A DNA stretch of 64,000 nt, from assembly GCF_028453695.1 (NCBI RefSeq), contig NC_135778.1:33407214-33471213 (forward strand). The letters are read 5' to 3'. A program made the position numbers and the translations under genes. This stretch comes from Augochlora pura. Taxonomy: Eukaryota; Arthropoda; Insecta; Hymenoptera; Halictidae. Below, one piece after another: positions 36,011-47,930 of the stretch (position 1 is the first letter of the stretch; each line of letters begins with the position of its first letter). The notes below the pieces were generated by a model. That model saw only the letters and a program-made list of their open reading frames with translations, did no database searches and was not told the DNA's origin.

Positions 36011-36536
36011 CGATATATTTCGTTATTCCGCAAAATGTCCCTGAACTTCCCAGTGCAACCCACTGCGAGGTCTTAGCCTTGGTCGAGGCTAGGTCAGTAA
36101 TGTTGTCCCAGCAGCCGCGACCAAACGCGGAGCAGACCAATGTTGGAGCGAGCCTAAAGCGTGCAAAGGCGTAAGAAGAGTCGGGTCAGACCTCGTTACC
36201 CACGAGCGAATATAATAAAGCAGGTTCAAAGCGTTCGCGGATCCAAATTGAGCGTACTTTCAGCAGCGCGAATGGAAGCCGGGCGCCGCGCGTCGCCACT
36301 CGAGTTCTAAAATCCACGGCACAGGGTATATTCAAATTAACGCGAGCTGATGGAGGGAATGTGTTCGGCGCGTTGGTAGGTGGCTTCGGTAAGTCTACAA
36401 GGTACACGTGTTCTCGAGGATCGTTCCCAGGTTCCAGCGTTAACCCGTTTCCGACCCAGTTACCCTCTTTGAACTCGTTTCGCCCGGTTCTCTCGGTTGC
36501 GGAACTTTTTCGAGACATTCGAGTGGCTCGCTTCCG

Positions 36537-36630
36537 TCTTCTCCTTCCTCTTCTTCTTCTTCTTCTACTGCTGCTACTACTACTACTACTACTGCTACTA
36601 CTACTACTTCTTCTTCTTCTTCTTCTTGTT
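36537..36630. repeat. Trinucleotide microsatellite (CTT, CTA, CTG)
   Basis: An array of CTT/CTA/CTG triplets, mostly (CTT)n-(CTA)n-(CTT)n. It yields poly-Leu and related frames (for example 36361-36747) that should not be taken as a protein. Confidence 0.95.
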
Positions 36631-37595
36631 CCCCGTTCCCGGCTCTTCGTTCACGGTGCTAAAAAATTAACAAGAAAGCGGGACGAGTCGTTTCATCCCG
36701 TCCCTCTATCCGCATGCCTTTCGGCGCTCCTTTTTGCCCGTCGGTGAGCCGGGGATGGCTGCGAGAACCGGTCTAAGTAGCTCGCCCAGGACGCCGAATG
36801 GACCTAAGTCGATTTTCGTGTCCGCTCCCAAGGGAATTCAAAGTGGGACGATAATTGCCCTGGGTCCTGGAGACGGCCCGGCCGTGGGGAAAGGGCCGTC
36901 GCGTCCCCCGTCCCGCTCGCGTTCCTCGGCGAAAAGCGAATCCGCGGCGACGAGTGCGCTCCCGAGAGGAAGACAAACGGGATCAAGGAGACGCGAAAGT
37001 GGTGCTAAACCTAATCCCACCACGGGCCACGGGTTCCTTTCCCGGCGGTGACGTAATTGACGTCGGCGGACGCCGGCCGGGCCTCGTTTCTTTTAATTAA
37101 AGAGAACCCGTCGCGCAACAAGATCTCACTAAGCCTCGCGGAGATCGACAATCTTTTCTTACCGCCGCCGTCGCGGAACTTCGTGGACGCTGTTCTCGCC
37201 GGGAAATCAGGGCCGAGCCGAGTTCACGGACTCCCCATTAGGTCTCAACGAAGTCTGCGTCGAGTCTGAAGGGTCTATGCGAGGTCCGCCGAGTCTGAAC
37301 TGAGCCTGACAAGGGGAAAACCCTTGGAGAACAGTGCGCGTTTCACCCGGAAAACTGGCTAACGATATTCGGATATCTTTCGCGATATTTGAACTGCTAT
37401 AACTGTTTGTTAATATTTATGCAAATCTGATGAAATATCAATGATTTTGAAGCTTGAATTTTCTACTTTTTCATGGGTTATTTTACTACTTTCAATTTCT
37501 TTGTGTTGGGAATATGGACTGATACATGTGTGAGCAATGCCTGCAGATGGAGGTAATCGTAGCCAAAAACTAATCGTAAAGTGTAATCGTAATAT

Positions 37596-37910
37596 AGGGT
37601 GTCCTAGAAATGTTTAATAACACGGAAATGGGAGATCCCTGAGTTCGTTTCAAGCAACTTTTTCCTTTATACAAATTTTCCCCGAGGCTTCGCTAATGAG
37701 TTATTAACGAAAAACTTTGACCAATGAGAAGCAAGCATTGCTAGTACGAGGCGGCTCAGCGAGTGAGCGAAAACGGGCTTCGTCCGCCTAGCGCTAACAG
37801 TACTTGCTTCTGATTCGTCAACGTTTCTCGTTAATAACTCGTTGACGACGCCTTGGAGAAAAATTTTACGAAAGAAAGAATTGTTTCTAAAGATACATAG
37901 AGTTTCATTT
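37596..37910. mobile_element. Foldback (palindromic) element
   Basis: Two arms of about 130 bp are reverse complements around a centre near 37768. GAGTTATTAACGAAAAACTT (left) pairs with ACGTTTCTCGTTAATAACTC (right), and the innermost GGCGG pairs with CCGCC. The left edge begins AGGGTGTCCTAG. No target duplication was clear. It looks like a non-autonomous foldback element or an inverted pair of one repeat. Confidence 0.75.
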
Positions 37911-37970
37911 CGTCTAAAATAAATTTATTACTTCTTTACATTGTTTTATAACATCATAATAAACCTATGG
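37905..37970. repeat. Short dispersed repeat shared with 48757-48820
   Basis: The phrase ATTACTTCTTTACATTGTTT TATAA resembles ATTACTTTCTGCATTGTTTT at 48783, and both are preceded by TTTCGT.T(A/G)AAATAAAT. A further shared phrase, AAATAAAAAGTT.ACGCTAA, occurs at 38341 and about 48872. Confidence 0.6.
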
Positions 37971-38377
37971 TGCAAACGAAATTTCTTTTCGTAATACCCA
38001 CGATCTATACTTATGCAACTTAGATTTCCAACACTTTCATAATCAATCATTTCTATCATTAAATTCTTTAGGGATACTAGCACGTATGTGTAAGATTAAT
38101 TTTCTTAAAATCATAATTGTTCCAAGTCTAAAGACAATGAGAATCAGTTGAAAACTAATCGCTACAGAATTCTACAGCAACACCGAAGAAACCTGATCGA
38201 ATGAAATGAAATGGATGATAAATAAAAAAGAAACAATTAAATAGATTGTCACTATAGAAATTCATCGTTGAAGAGGTCGATTAATTTTAAACTAAACCAA
38301 GCACTGAAATTTCATGAAATATCAATTATTAACAATTTATAAATAAAAAGTTCACGCTAAATTAATCTCAAACTATA

Positions 38378-38754
38378 TGTGGGGATCTAGCTAAACTGTC
38401 CTCAGAAAAAAGCAATGGCCACGGCCGTTGCATCGACCCGTGTCCGTTAGGTCGATACGCGTTTGTCCTCTGATCGAAATTTCAACGGCGAAATGTCTGT
38501 ACATATATAAAGCATGCAATGCGGCGGTGCAGGCAGTGATTAAAAACAGCAAGTGAAGAAGGACATTGAAACGGCGAAACAGCGAGGCGAGCGAGACAGC
38601 GAAACGAATACAAACTGGAGTTTTTTCTTTGTATTTGGGCGGCCGAGTAAGCGGCTTGTAATTCATACATCTTCTGCTCAATAAACGGACATTCCTTATT
38701 CTAAATCTAATTGCACCTAGCAACCACAAAGGTTAAATTCAATATATTCCCACA
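38378..38754 (+). mobile_element. Solo long terminal repeat of an LTR retrotransposon
   Basis: The 377-bp unit begins TGTGGGGAT and ends ATTCCCACA, the TG...CA ends with a short inverted repeat expected of an LTR. It is flanked by a 4-bp TATA duplication (38374-38377 and 38755-38758). It has a TATA box (TATATAAAG at about 38504) and, about 175 bp later, AATAAA (38680-38685), matching a U3-R-U5 order on the plus strand. No internal retrotransposon genes are adjacent, so recombination between two LTRs is inferred. Family (gypsy-like or other) is not determined. Confidence 0.75.
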
Positions 38755-39105
38755 TATATGATTTAATTATATTTTTAAATAAACTGAACTTCAATCCCAC
38801 TTTCAATTTTCTAAATTAATCACAAATTATATGACGTCTCGTTCTTCAAAAGTATGAACTGATCCTATTATTCGACAATCCAAACGTCTGAAAAATTAGA
38901 ATCCGAAGCTGAGTCGGCGAGACGATTCGAGCGGATGGGAACATCTTTCTCGGAGGAATCCGACCGTGCAGAGACAATTACGTCGATTTCACGGGAGGAC
39001 GCGGGGTTAGAGGACGGCGAATCGGCGAGGAGATTAACAGCTCGAGCCGGAAAAGGAGTACGCGGCTCGTGACGGAATATGGAAGACTCGAAGACGCGGC
39101 CTTAA

Positions 39106-39150
39106 GGGCGTAGGAGTGGGAGGGGAGGGGGGGGGAGGGGGGGGGGTGGT
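39106..39150 (+). other. G-rich tract with quadruplex potential
   Basis: Five or more runs of at least three G within about 45 bp (GGGAGGGGAGGGGGGGGGAG and more). A C-rich tract (about 39414-39430) lies 270 bp to the right. Confidence 0.7.
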
Positions 39151-39479
39151 TAGGTCGAGCGTTAAGGGGGTTGCTTTAACCGGAGAGCGAAACCGTTATT
39201 AAGATTACGGGCGGCGCGCATGAGTAATGACATCCTCCTTTGCTTCCACCGCCGCTCCCTGATAAATTACCTCCTTCGCTAATTACTTGGGCCTCGGTAT
39301 TCCGCTTACGCGCGTTTCACGTCCCAGTTAGCCGCGCACGCCGCGAGAAACCGGCCGAGATCGAGTGTCTACGAAAGTGAAACAAGCCCAGCTTTGTTTT
39401 CGGCTCTACTACGCCCCCCCCCCCCCCCACCCTGGATCCTTGATCTTACGGGGTATCGCTGCCGATTTAATTGCTAGTA

Positions 39480-40590
39480 TGCTAATCAGTTCATTGGACG
39501 ATTCTTAGGCCGGAGTTGGATGATCTCCATTTTTCGAATTTATTTATCAATATTTGTCTATTTATCAATATTGATTTATTTATGTAATTCTTTGTTTCTT
39601 TCTTCTTTTTTTATAAATATTTATTTATTTATTTATTCATTTATAAATGGACCGAAGCTCTTGGAGTGCATGCCATTGGAACAATGAATTGTGTTACAGT
39701 GTTACAAAAGAGAAAAGTATATGTAAATTTAAGAGAATACAAAAGAATTTTAAAAGATAGTTCATTTAACATTGCGAATAAATTTAAGACTTCGTTTACA
39801 AGTAAAAGGTTGATTTTTTATACATAATTAAATGATCGTTTAGGTGGAAAGCAAAGAATGAGTAATATTTGTCTCTTTTTCATTTATCTTGTTTTGTTAT
39901 CTTTTGTGAATTTGATGATATTGTTTAGAGCATTTTAAAGATCATTATTTTTTGGCTATCACGTGTATTTGACGCGTTGTGACGAATAAACAATGAATAA
40001 AAGAATAAAATTGTAACTGATCAGTGACCATTCTAATTGTCTTTGTAAATTCCATTATTTGATAAATTCCATTATCTGAAATAATTTATTTAGATTTATA
40101 TAAATAATTAGTTAATTTTCATCTTTTATTAAAATTTAGAAATAAGAAATAATTTTTTATTTCAATTATTGTTTAAGTGAGACACTAGTACGTATGGTAT
40201 ATTCAACCTTCTGTAACTTTGGGAAAAAAGGTCAGATGACGATGTGTATCATTGGGAGGAGCAAAGTCTGTACTTCAATATGCCAGATTTAGTTTTTCAT
40301 AAGTTACTTTCTTTCCATAAATAATTTTTTGAGTTCCGCTAATGGACCGTGATGTGAAGATAGTTATTTTTGGACATTTCTCAACATCGAGAATGCGTGG
40401 AGGGCGTTAAAAATATTTTCGCAGTCGCATACTATAAAGATACTGAAGCGCGAAGTCTCATCTTTCCAACGAGCTCGAAAATATTGTCCTACGATCTTTT
40501 GCTGTCATTTTATGGCACTTTGAATCAAAAGTTTGACACCGGTCGTTCGATAACCTAAGCGATTGGGTCGCAAAATCCTAGACCGAAAAT
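39480..40590. other. AT-rich intronic DNA leading into module copies
   Basis: TTTATTTATT-type simple sequence at 39540-39650 and plain AT-rich DNA to about 40190. From 40200 diverged module words appear (TGTAACTTTGGG at 40210; CCTACGATCTTTTGC at 40489). Confidence 0.5.
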
Positions 40591-40594
40591 CCTT

Positions 40595-41450
40595 CGACAT
40601 GTGAAGTATCGTAACTTTGTGGGAAAAAGCGTGCGGCAATTTTTTTGGCCGCGTTGGAGAGAGGAGACTTTGCTTCATAAAATCAACTAAAATTTATTGT
40701 CCCATGATTTTTTCCAAAGGAGGTACAATATTCTGAAAATCGATGATTTCGCGACCTCGTGTCAACTAATCAAACAGTCGACGTCGCTCGTTCGATTAAA
40801 ACCGCGATAGATTGGTGAACAAAAGTTAACTAAGTTGTTAAACCTGTTGGAAAGAGGAGACTTCTATCTTTAAAATGAGTCAAGGTCCATCGACCTATGA
40901 TTTTTTTTCATGACATTACGATATTCTGAATATCAATGATTACGCGACCTCACGCCATCTTATCTAATAGCTGGCGTCGCCCGTCCGACTCAAAGCGCGA
41001 TAAACCAGCAAGGAAAAACTGCAGATCAAAGTTCTTGACCTCTTTGGAGGAAGGAGACTTTTACTTTCAATATGGACCAAGATTCATGGTCCTACGATTT
41101 TTTTCCAAGCAGTTACAATATCCAGAAAATCGATCATTTCGCGACCTCGCATTAACTCATCAAATGTGCGACTACGCTCGTCCAATTCAAAACGCAATAA
41201 ACCAGCGAGCAAAAATCGCGAGACGAAGTACTTCATTTTGTTGAAAAGAGGAGACTTTTACCTTGAAAATGAGTCAAAGTTCATCGTCTCACACTTTGTT
41301 CCCACAAAGTTACAATTTTCCAAATATCGAAGATTCGACAACCTCAAACAGCTCTACGTGTCCGACACAAAGCTCGATAAACCGGCAAGAAAACACCGCA
41401 AAAACAAAATTCTCGATCTCGTTGAAAAGGGAAGGCTATTTCGTCGGAGT
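40595..41450. repeat. Tandem array of the ~195-bp module (best-preserved copy)
   Basis: The phrase GCGACCTC recurs at 40751, 40944 and 41141, with a variant near 41336: spacing 193-197 bp. Each unit has, in order: a GCGATAAACC(A/G)GCAAG box, an A-rich stretch, a GAAAGAGGAGACTT box, AAATGAGTCAAG-TTCAT, a CCTACGATTTTTTTCC stretch and a TTACAATATTC box. Chance frames inside it (40936-41465) share repeated motifs because the period is close to a multiple of three. Function unknown. Confidence 0.88.
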
Positions 41451-42475
41451 CCGCGGAGGTATTAGCGAAATGAAAAATTTCGCGAGGAGCCGCGGAGACG
41501 CTTAGAATTTGAATTCGCGATATTTTCGCTAAAAGATTCCGCCGGAATTCCAGGAGAGAATGAAACGTTCCCAGGGGTGGTCCCGAGGGGCGAGGAGGGG
41601 GTGGGGGGGCGATGAAGTGGCTGCGGCCGTGGAGCGGGACCGAAGGAATCCAGCGAATTTCGAAAATTTCTCAAGTCCCGTCGCCGGTGTTTCAACGTTC
41701 AATCCCCGGCTCGTCGAGGCTTGATATTTCTGGGCGCTCGTAACGCTCCGCTCGTGCGTTACATAAATTGTGGAACTCTAATGTCCTCTCGAGCTAAAGA
41801 GGCGATGAAAGTTCAAGAGCCCTCCGCGAGCTCCTCCCTGGCCCTCCCCCCACCTCCCACCTATATATGTATACATAGCCCGGTTTTATAACTTCGTCGC
41901 GGAGACCGTACATGTATATCGAGAGACGTTCCGTGATAAACTCGACGGAGCTCGTCGTGATCCTTCGCCGGGTCGGGCGATGTTCCACAAACACGGCTTA
42001 ACCGCGGAAATTGCGGGGGCGCACGGTGGTCCGGTTTGAAAGATTCACTGTCGCTTAACGAAAAAAGTCAACTCTTGATAACTGTGCAATTTGCATTGCT
42101 TTGCAATGATCTGTGGAACTCGGAAATGAGAAAATTAATGGAACGAAATTAAATATCTTAGCTACTAAGGAAACCTTAATCTTCTTCGAGGTGTCCTGCT
42201 CATTGTGTTCCATATTTTTGCTGAGTCTTTTTTTATTATAAAGATCGTACCTTTTTGATAAGGAATTATATATTTTTTCAGTCATTGACAGCAATGACAT
42301 GTAAGAAAAGTAACAATAATTGGTAGACTGTGTGACAATTATGAAGCAAAAGACGTTCGAAATAATTTATTAAATATCGCAATGTTGTTTAATGTTTTTC
42401 ATTTTCTATTAATTCTTAACGAAATTGCACAGGTTTAAGTATATTGATTGTTGTTATATTTTTTTATTTATATTG
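41451..42475. other. Intronic non-coding DNA
   Basis: GC-rich to about 42020, AT-rich afterwards. No exon or RNA gene was recognised. Confidence 0.5.
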
Positions 42476-42479
42476 TTAA

Positions 42480-42674
42480 CACGTTCGTTACCAGCATCTG
42501 TGACAACCACGATTTTGTATTTGAGGTAAAGAACGTTATTACCATTTTAATTTAATTAAAATTGTAAAACATGGAACAAAGATATTTCTATTATATTTCA
42601 TATAATAGAATGCGATGCATTTTATGCGATAATAAATGTAACTATGTGCGCCAATGATGCTGCGAGCGATCGTG
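42480..42674. mobile_element. TTAA-flanked miniature inverted-repeat element
   Basis: The 195-bp element lies between TTAA copies at 42476-42479 and 42675-42678. Its ends read CACGTTCGTTACCAGCATC and, on the other strand, CACGATCGCTCGCAGCATC. The interior is AT-rich and non-coding. This is a second, distinct TTAA family. Confidence 0.85.
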
Positions 42675-42769
42675 TTAATTACTTTCATCTAACCAAATAA
42701 AAATACCAGAGAATTGGTATCGTCGTTAAAATCGCAATTGCTGACGACACAGGGACTCTATTATAACAA

Positions 42770-43190
42770 AACTTAGTTAAAAAGTGCATTTCTCGCTCTT
42801 TAAAATGTCCCAGAACTATTCCTCCACGATTTTTCACTAACAAGTTGCAGAATTTTTAAGAGTGATATTTTCGAAAATGGGTTTCATTAAAATCTCTTTT
42901 AGATCTCAGTTCTCCCACTAAAAATTTATAGATTGGTAACAAAAAGTCATAGGTCAATGATCTTGGACTATTTAGAAAGAGGAGACTTCGCATTTCAAAA
43001 CAACGGTAGTCTTGGCAGCCAAAAAAAGTCGCTGACTTTTCCAGAAACATTTAAATCGTAAAAATGACTCAAAATCGAGCATCTTCATTTTTTTTTATTT
43101 GCCGTTCGGAGTAAAAGTATATCAGAAAAATCTAACTTCCGCGCTAAAAAGTTTACACATCGACCTTCAAAACGAGGTAACAACTTATCA
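42770..43190. repeat. Copies of the ~195-bp module family
   Basis: Contains CCTCCACGATTTTTCACTAA followed by CAAGTTGCAGAATTTT (42820-42857), ATAGATTGGTAACAAAAAGT (about 42929) and TTTAGAAAGAGGAGACTTCG (about 42970), in the same order as the array at 40595-41450. Confidence 0.7.
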
Positions 43191-43199
43191 CAGAATCCT

Positions 43200-44100
43200 T
43201 TAAATACGACCCCACTGCGAAGCGTCTCGCTTCGTGGATGCAAGGGCGAGGATGCTGTAAATTTGGAAAATCTGTCGGAACTGACGAGCCACCTCGCCGG
43301 AAACGAATCCGACGTCGTATCCGCCGAATAACGAACATTTTCGCCGGCTGTCCGACTTATGCCCGGTCCGTGCTACTTTGCCGAGCCGTGTCCGACCAGT
43401 TATCGACTCGTTCCGCCGGCGACGCTCGTTCCCTCGGCCAGAAGAGACACCGCCGCGTCCAAGGGATCCCTCACCTGTGTCCAGGATGATGAAAATCGAG
43501 AAAAAATTCGACGAGCCGAGGCCGCCGCGGTTATGATCCGACCGAGCTTTAGTCAAGCACAATGGGGGGATCTCGGGTAGCTCCGCGTCGATCCCATCCA
43601 CTCGCGGGCCAGCTTTTTTAAGCCCGCCATTAACGGAGAACGGATATTCGAGACCGGCGAGGAAATAAATGATGGAGGATCACCACAAAGGGAATGGGGG
43701 CGACCGAATGAATTTATTTGTGGGATCGATCGACAAGGCGAAGCCGAAACCTCTCGCGGAACTCTCTTTTGTCGTTCTCGTGCCGCCGTGGAGCCGTCCG
43801 GGTTTCGCGCCGGTTCAGCCAAGATTTATCTTTCATTATTTTTCTGTCGCTGTTTCACGCTCTTTGAAATTCAAATCCCCGCCTCGCGACGACTCCTGCG
43901 AATTCTTTTTTCGTTTCCAGACAATGGGACCTCGCAGAATGAAGTCGCGGCTCTCAGGACGGGATCGGAAATATTCATGTGCGATTTCCTTTTACCGTTT
44001 TATCGCCGTCTCAGTGAAACGCGAAGACTGTCATTCAATGAGTCGGCTTGGTTGGTCGTAAAATTGTGCGCGCATCTTCGTTGTGCAAAGCATTGTTGGA
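43200..44100. other. GC-rich intronic block
   Basis: Overlapping frames occur on both strands (for example 43200-43601 minus and 43669-44061 plus) without recognisable motifs or splice-bounded exons. Confidence 0.45.
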
Positions 44101-44149
44101 TCGCGAGGAAGGATCGCAGGTCGATGAAGTTTAGTGCGTTTTGGAGGTA

Positions 44150-44745
44150 AAAGTGTATGCTTTAAAATAGCGGAAGGTGTACTGTACTAAGATTTTTTTA
44201 GGTAAAGTTACAGTGCGAACAGAGAGATTGTCGTTTCTCAGGTATTTTTCATATTCAAATGCGTTTGCAGAAGTTAACAAAGTTTCGTCGCGACTGAAAT
44301 TAATGCGTTTGTTGAGTTTCCTTTCGAACAAGACAAGAAGATCGCTGCGCGAGTTCTTGTTACCATTTTATAGCCCTTTGAATCGGAACTGTGAAATCAG
44401 TTGCATTAACTCGACTCATAGGTCGATATTCAAAGTAGCATAACTTCGTGAAAAAAAAAATGGTAAGGTGATGAACCTTGGCACATTTTAAAATCTGCAT
44501 TTTTTATCAACTTGAGTTACATTTTGCTAGAATTTGTTTACTCCGCGTAGCAAGCAGAATCGTAAAAGTAGTTGCCTTCTTAGCCATTTTTTGCATTCAA
44601 ATGACTCTGCGGAGGTCAGCAAATTTCTTCCTCGGTTAAAACCACGTGATTTCACGGAGCGAAGTTTCCTGTTTGCAACGAGATAAAAAAAATTGTCCTT
44701 CGATTTTTCTCTACAAAGTTGCAGTAGGGGAGACCAGGGTCTGTT
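44150..44745. repeat. Copies of the ~195-bp module family
   Basis: GTAAAGTTACAGTGCGAACA (44202), TAGCATAACTTCGTGAAAAA (about 44438), CCTTCGATTTTTCTCTACAA followed by AGTTGCAGTAG (44698-44729), and CAAATGCGTTTGCAGAAGTT (about 44256), which is nearly repeated at 52084. Confidence 0.65.
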
Positions 44746-44863
44746 GTAACGCCGGGGCGGTAATAACAGGTTACATATATCAAAATATATAATAGATATT
44801 AATATTATTAATATTAATATACTGTTAATATAACCTTGATATTTGAAATATATTGATCTGTTA

Positions 44864-45287
44864 TTGGTTGGTGCATATGAAATATGGGATTTTTAAGCGA
44901 GCATATAAAACTGCATAACTTTTTTCAAAAGCTATTGATTTAATCAAAATGTGCCCCAGTTGTTTCAATACACTTTTCCCAACGCGAGTTTAATTCATAG
45001 ATGTCTGTCTTCAAGAAATTCTGATTTTTCGGAACAATAAACTATATATATATATAATACGGCATTTTTCAGACTGTCTCCATTTACATACTGTTTAGCC
45101 CATAAAAACTACGCATACGTCGTACAAAACAATTGCGAAATTAAATGAATTAAAATATAAAATTTTATAAAATATAGATCTTTCGCCAACCGACTTTCAC
45201 TATTTTAAACATTCAGGACAGTTTTTACGGGCTAAATAGTATATAGTATTCATACAGGTTGTATAGTATTCATATGCACCAACCTAA
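44864..45287. mobile_element. Internally deleted mariner element
   Basis: The ends TTGGTTGGTGCATATGAAAT and, on the other strand, TTAGGTTGGTGCATATGAAT are inverted repeats flanked by TA. The left ~170 bp closely match the left half of 15874-16413 and, on the minus strand, encode the same transposase C-terminal motif (NSRWEKCIETTGAHFD-stop). The right half is different and AT-rich. It is non-autonomous. Confidence 0.82.
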
Positions 45288-47580
45288 TACTTAGATACCT
45301 GCAATGTATACATCTATCTGCGAAAGAAAACAATAGATGCTTGTATAATCATTATTAATATAATATTAATTAATATTAATACACATTAATATTAAAGTTA
45401 TTATGTTAACATAAACTTGACATTTTAACTACCTTGATCTATCGTATTTAAACAAACATGACATATACATCTGCACGAGTAAGAAAATTATAGTTATTAA
45501 TATGATTAATATAAATTAACATTAACATCAAATAAATTAATCTATCATCCCCATTTAAATATAAAATATACATCTATGCGGAAAAGAAAATAATATCCCT
45601 GTATTTTAAATCGCGAATAAAAATAAATCTGTTAATTGAGTAAAAATGCTTTTATTTAGCAAACAAACCATTTTATATTAAATCCCTCAGTTCATGTCTT
45701 ACAAAAATACCGACGGTAATTAGCATTAATACTAACGACCACTAAAACCCGAGGTCGGTTGTTACCATTTCACTCGCTTCCAACAATTCATTAATAACTT
45801 GGATATTTCTCGAAGCACAACAAAACCACTGCAACTGAATAATCTCGTATAAGTAGGTAACAAGTTCGCACTATAATCACCATTATAAATGCAACATTTT
45901 ATGTGTAACATCGTCCCGAAGTCAAAGCGCCCTTCTCATTCTGAATGAAAAGTGGCGCGTAAACTCGAATTCTCTTAGCGGCATATTTGCACTAATCGCT
46001 TCGCATTTAGTTGCTACGTATTTATTTCTTTATATGAGCCATTCACTAATCAATTAACCCTCTCAGCCACATAAAAATTAGTAACATTAAAACACGACGG
46101 TTACTTTATGGCTACTCTGTCCTATTAATTTCATATATCATTAGATGAAACAACAACTATGTTCACGTATTCTACAATATTTATTTCAATGTAGACATAA
46201 AGAATATTTAAAAAAACAGTGCACATTTTCCATCCCAATTTTCCACTTTTTGTTTTATAAAATTAACCACTTAGCAGCATCGATCTATATTAAAGATAAA
46301 TTTTATTATACGTTTTATCGAACACACTGGATCTAGTTATTTTAACAGATTTCTAGCATTATCCTAAAGTATTTAAAATTTATAAATATATTTCATAAAT
46401 ATAGTAGCCTAAGTCGTAGAAATATTTTTGGTAATTTTCCGTTCGCAGCTAATAGTTTAACATATTTAGCGCCGTCAATCAGCCACTAAGTAAAATCAAT
46501 CTCCACATAGTTAAAGCAATTTAATTAATTAAATAAAAACTAGAAAGTTAATATTTATCATAGGTGGTGGCATTAGAACTCGTTCGCATTCGAAAAATGC
46601 TATTCAAATTCAATTTGCTCAAATGTATTGCAATCAAAGTTGAATTTACAAAATTGATCAGAAATTAGCGTCACCCAGATTTCACTGACGTGTTAATCAA
46701 TTTGCAACGAATGACCGATAAAACGAGTCTATTTTCGTTCGTCCCTGATATTTTTTTATTCGACAAGAGAAAGGGAACAGTATGCGGCAGCGATGAGCCT
46801 GAACAGACAGTCGACGGTGGCGCGTCGCGGCGGTTCGGTTTAAATAAGTCTCTCGCGGGAATCACGCGACCCATTGAGCCCGGGAGCCCTTCGTGTTTGC
46901 GTTTCCCTGGGAAATCGATGATCTTTCTCCTCGGTTGAATAATAGATTCGTCTGGAAGTCGATTCCCGGCGGCCGGCGATAAGGGGGCCGGCTTAAATCG
47001 AGCGAAAGAATCACGAGCCGCGGGGTCGCGTTATCATTCCCATTTCGCCAGGTGACTGCCGTGTCGTGTCGTGTCGCGTCCCCCCGGAAATGTCAAGCTG
47101 CGCCGCGACTATAATATAATGGCCGTATATCGATCGGACCAGGCCTCCCGCGTTTCACGTGACGCCGTGCCCCGTGACCCGCACACGTGACCGTCGCCGG
47201 AATAAAAAAAAAAAGGGAAGAAGAGAAACATACCGTGGCGTCTACCTCCGACACTCGCCAACAGATGGGTTCCTTTCCCGAAAGCTACCTGTGACCGTTC
47301 CTGTTTGTATACATGCGATGAGTGAACTGCGCGTGTTTGAATGTGTGAGAGCGCGAGAGCGGCCAAAAAATATCGATTGATGAAGAACAAACGAATGAAG
47401 CGATCGCGATCGCGAGAATAAAAAGGAGGTTATGTAGTCAGCATCCAGGCTTGAAGCGTTAAACATCGTTTGTACTTTTACTAGACTACATTTATCTATT
47501 CCTTTATTTGAAATATTAAATTGAGTGATTCTTCAACCGAGATATCCGTTTGGAAGACTCGCGATAGGGGAATCCCACAT
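45288..47580. other. Intronic non-coding DNA, mostly AT-rich
   Basis: ATTAATATTAATATTA-type simple sequence at 45330-45540 and AT-rich DNA to about 46660, including one possible TTAA-element end (TTAACCCTCTCAGCCAC near 46056). A GC-rich block follows at 46740-47240. No exon was recognised. Confidence 0.5.
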
Positions 47581-47582
47581 AA

Positions 47583-47898
47583 CACTGTGAACAAAAAGTA
47601 AGGTGAATTTGTTTATAAAATGTAAATTCTTTATTTATTCTTTCTTTTTTTCCTAGGTTGGTAGGACTGTCTATAACATTTGCCAAGCGTCTGTTTGTCA
47701 AAAGGTTTAATTATTTCCGAGTTACACGTGTTTTTGTGAGCAAGCAAAAGTCATCACGATAATGCACCATGTCATACTGCATTGATTTTTCGCGACTTTT
47801 TTGCCAAAAACTCGACTCATATCGTTCAACAACCACCGTATTCACCTGATTTGGCTCCGTGCGACTTCTGGCTATTCAGCAAACTCAAAAGGCGAATG
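47583..47898 (+). pseudogene. Mariner transposase relic (C-terminal catalytic segment)
   Basis: In plus frame from 47752 the DNA reads HHDNAPCHTALIFRDFFAKN then STHIVQQPPYSPDLAPCDFW and LFSKLKRRM. DNAPCH...PPYSPDLAPCDFW is the mariner signature, and the two Asp are separated by 34 residues (D34D). A stop codon sits upstream at 47737-47739 and most of the N-terminal and central protein is missing. The DNA at 47583-47735 (GTGAACAAAAAGTAAGGTG onwards) looks like a mariner 5' region but is assigned with less confidence. The relic is antisense to Ace and ends about 30 bp from the exon at 47931. It is inactive. Confidence 0.88.
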
Positions 47899-47930
47899 AA
47901 CCCAATACTCTATCTGTTCCGTGTGCCTAC

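Noticed and set aside
36361..36747. Frame with a long poly-Leu run
   Set aside because: Translation of the CTT/CTA/CTG microsatellite in an intron, not a membrane protein.
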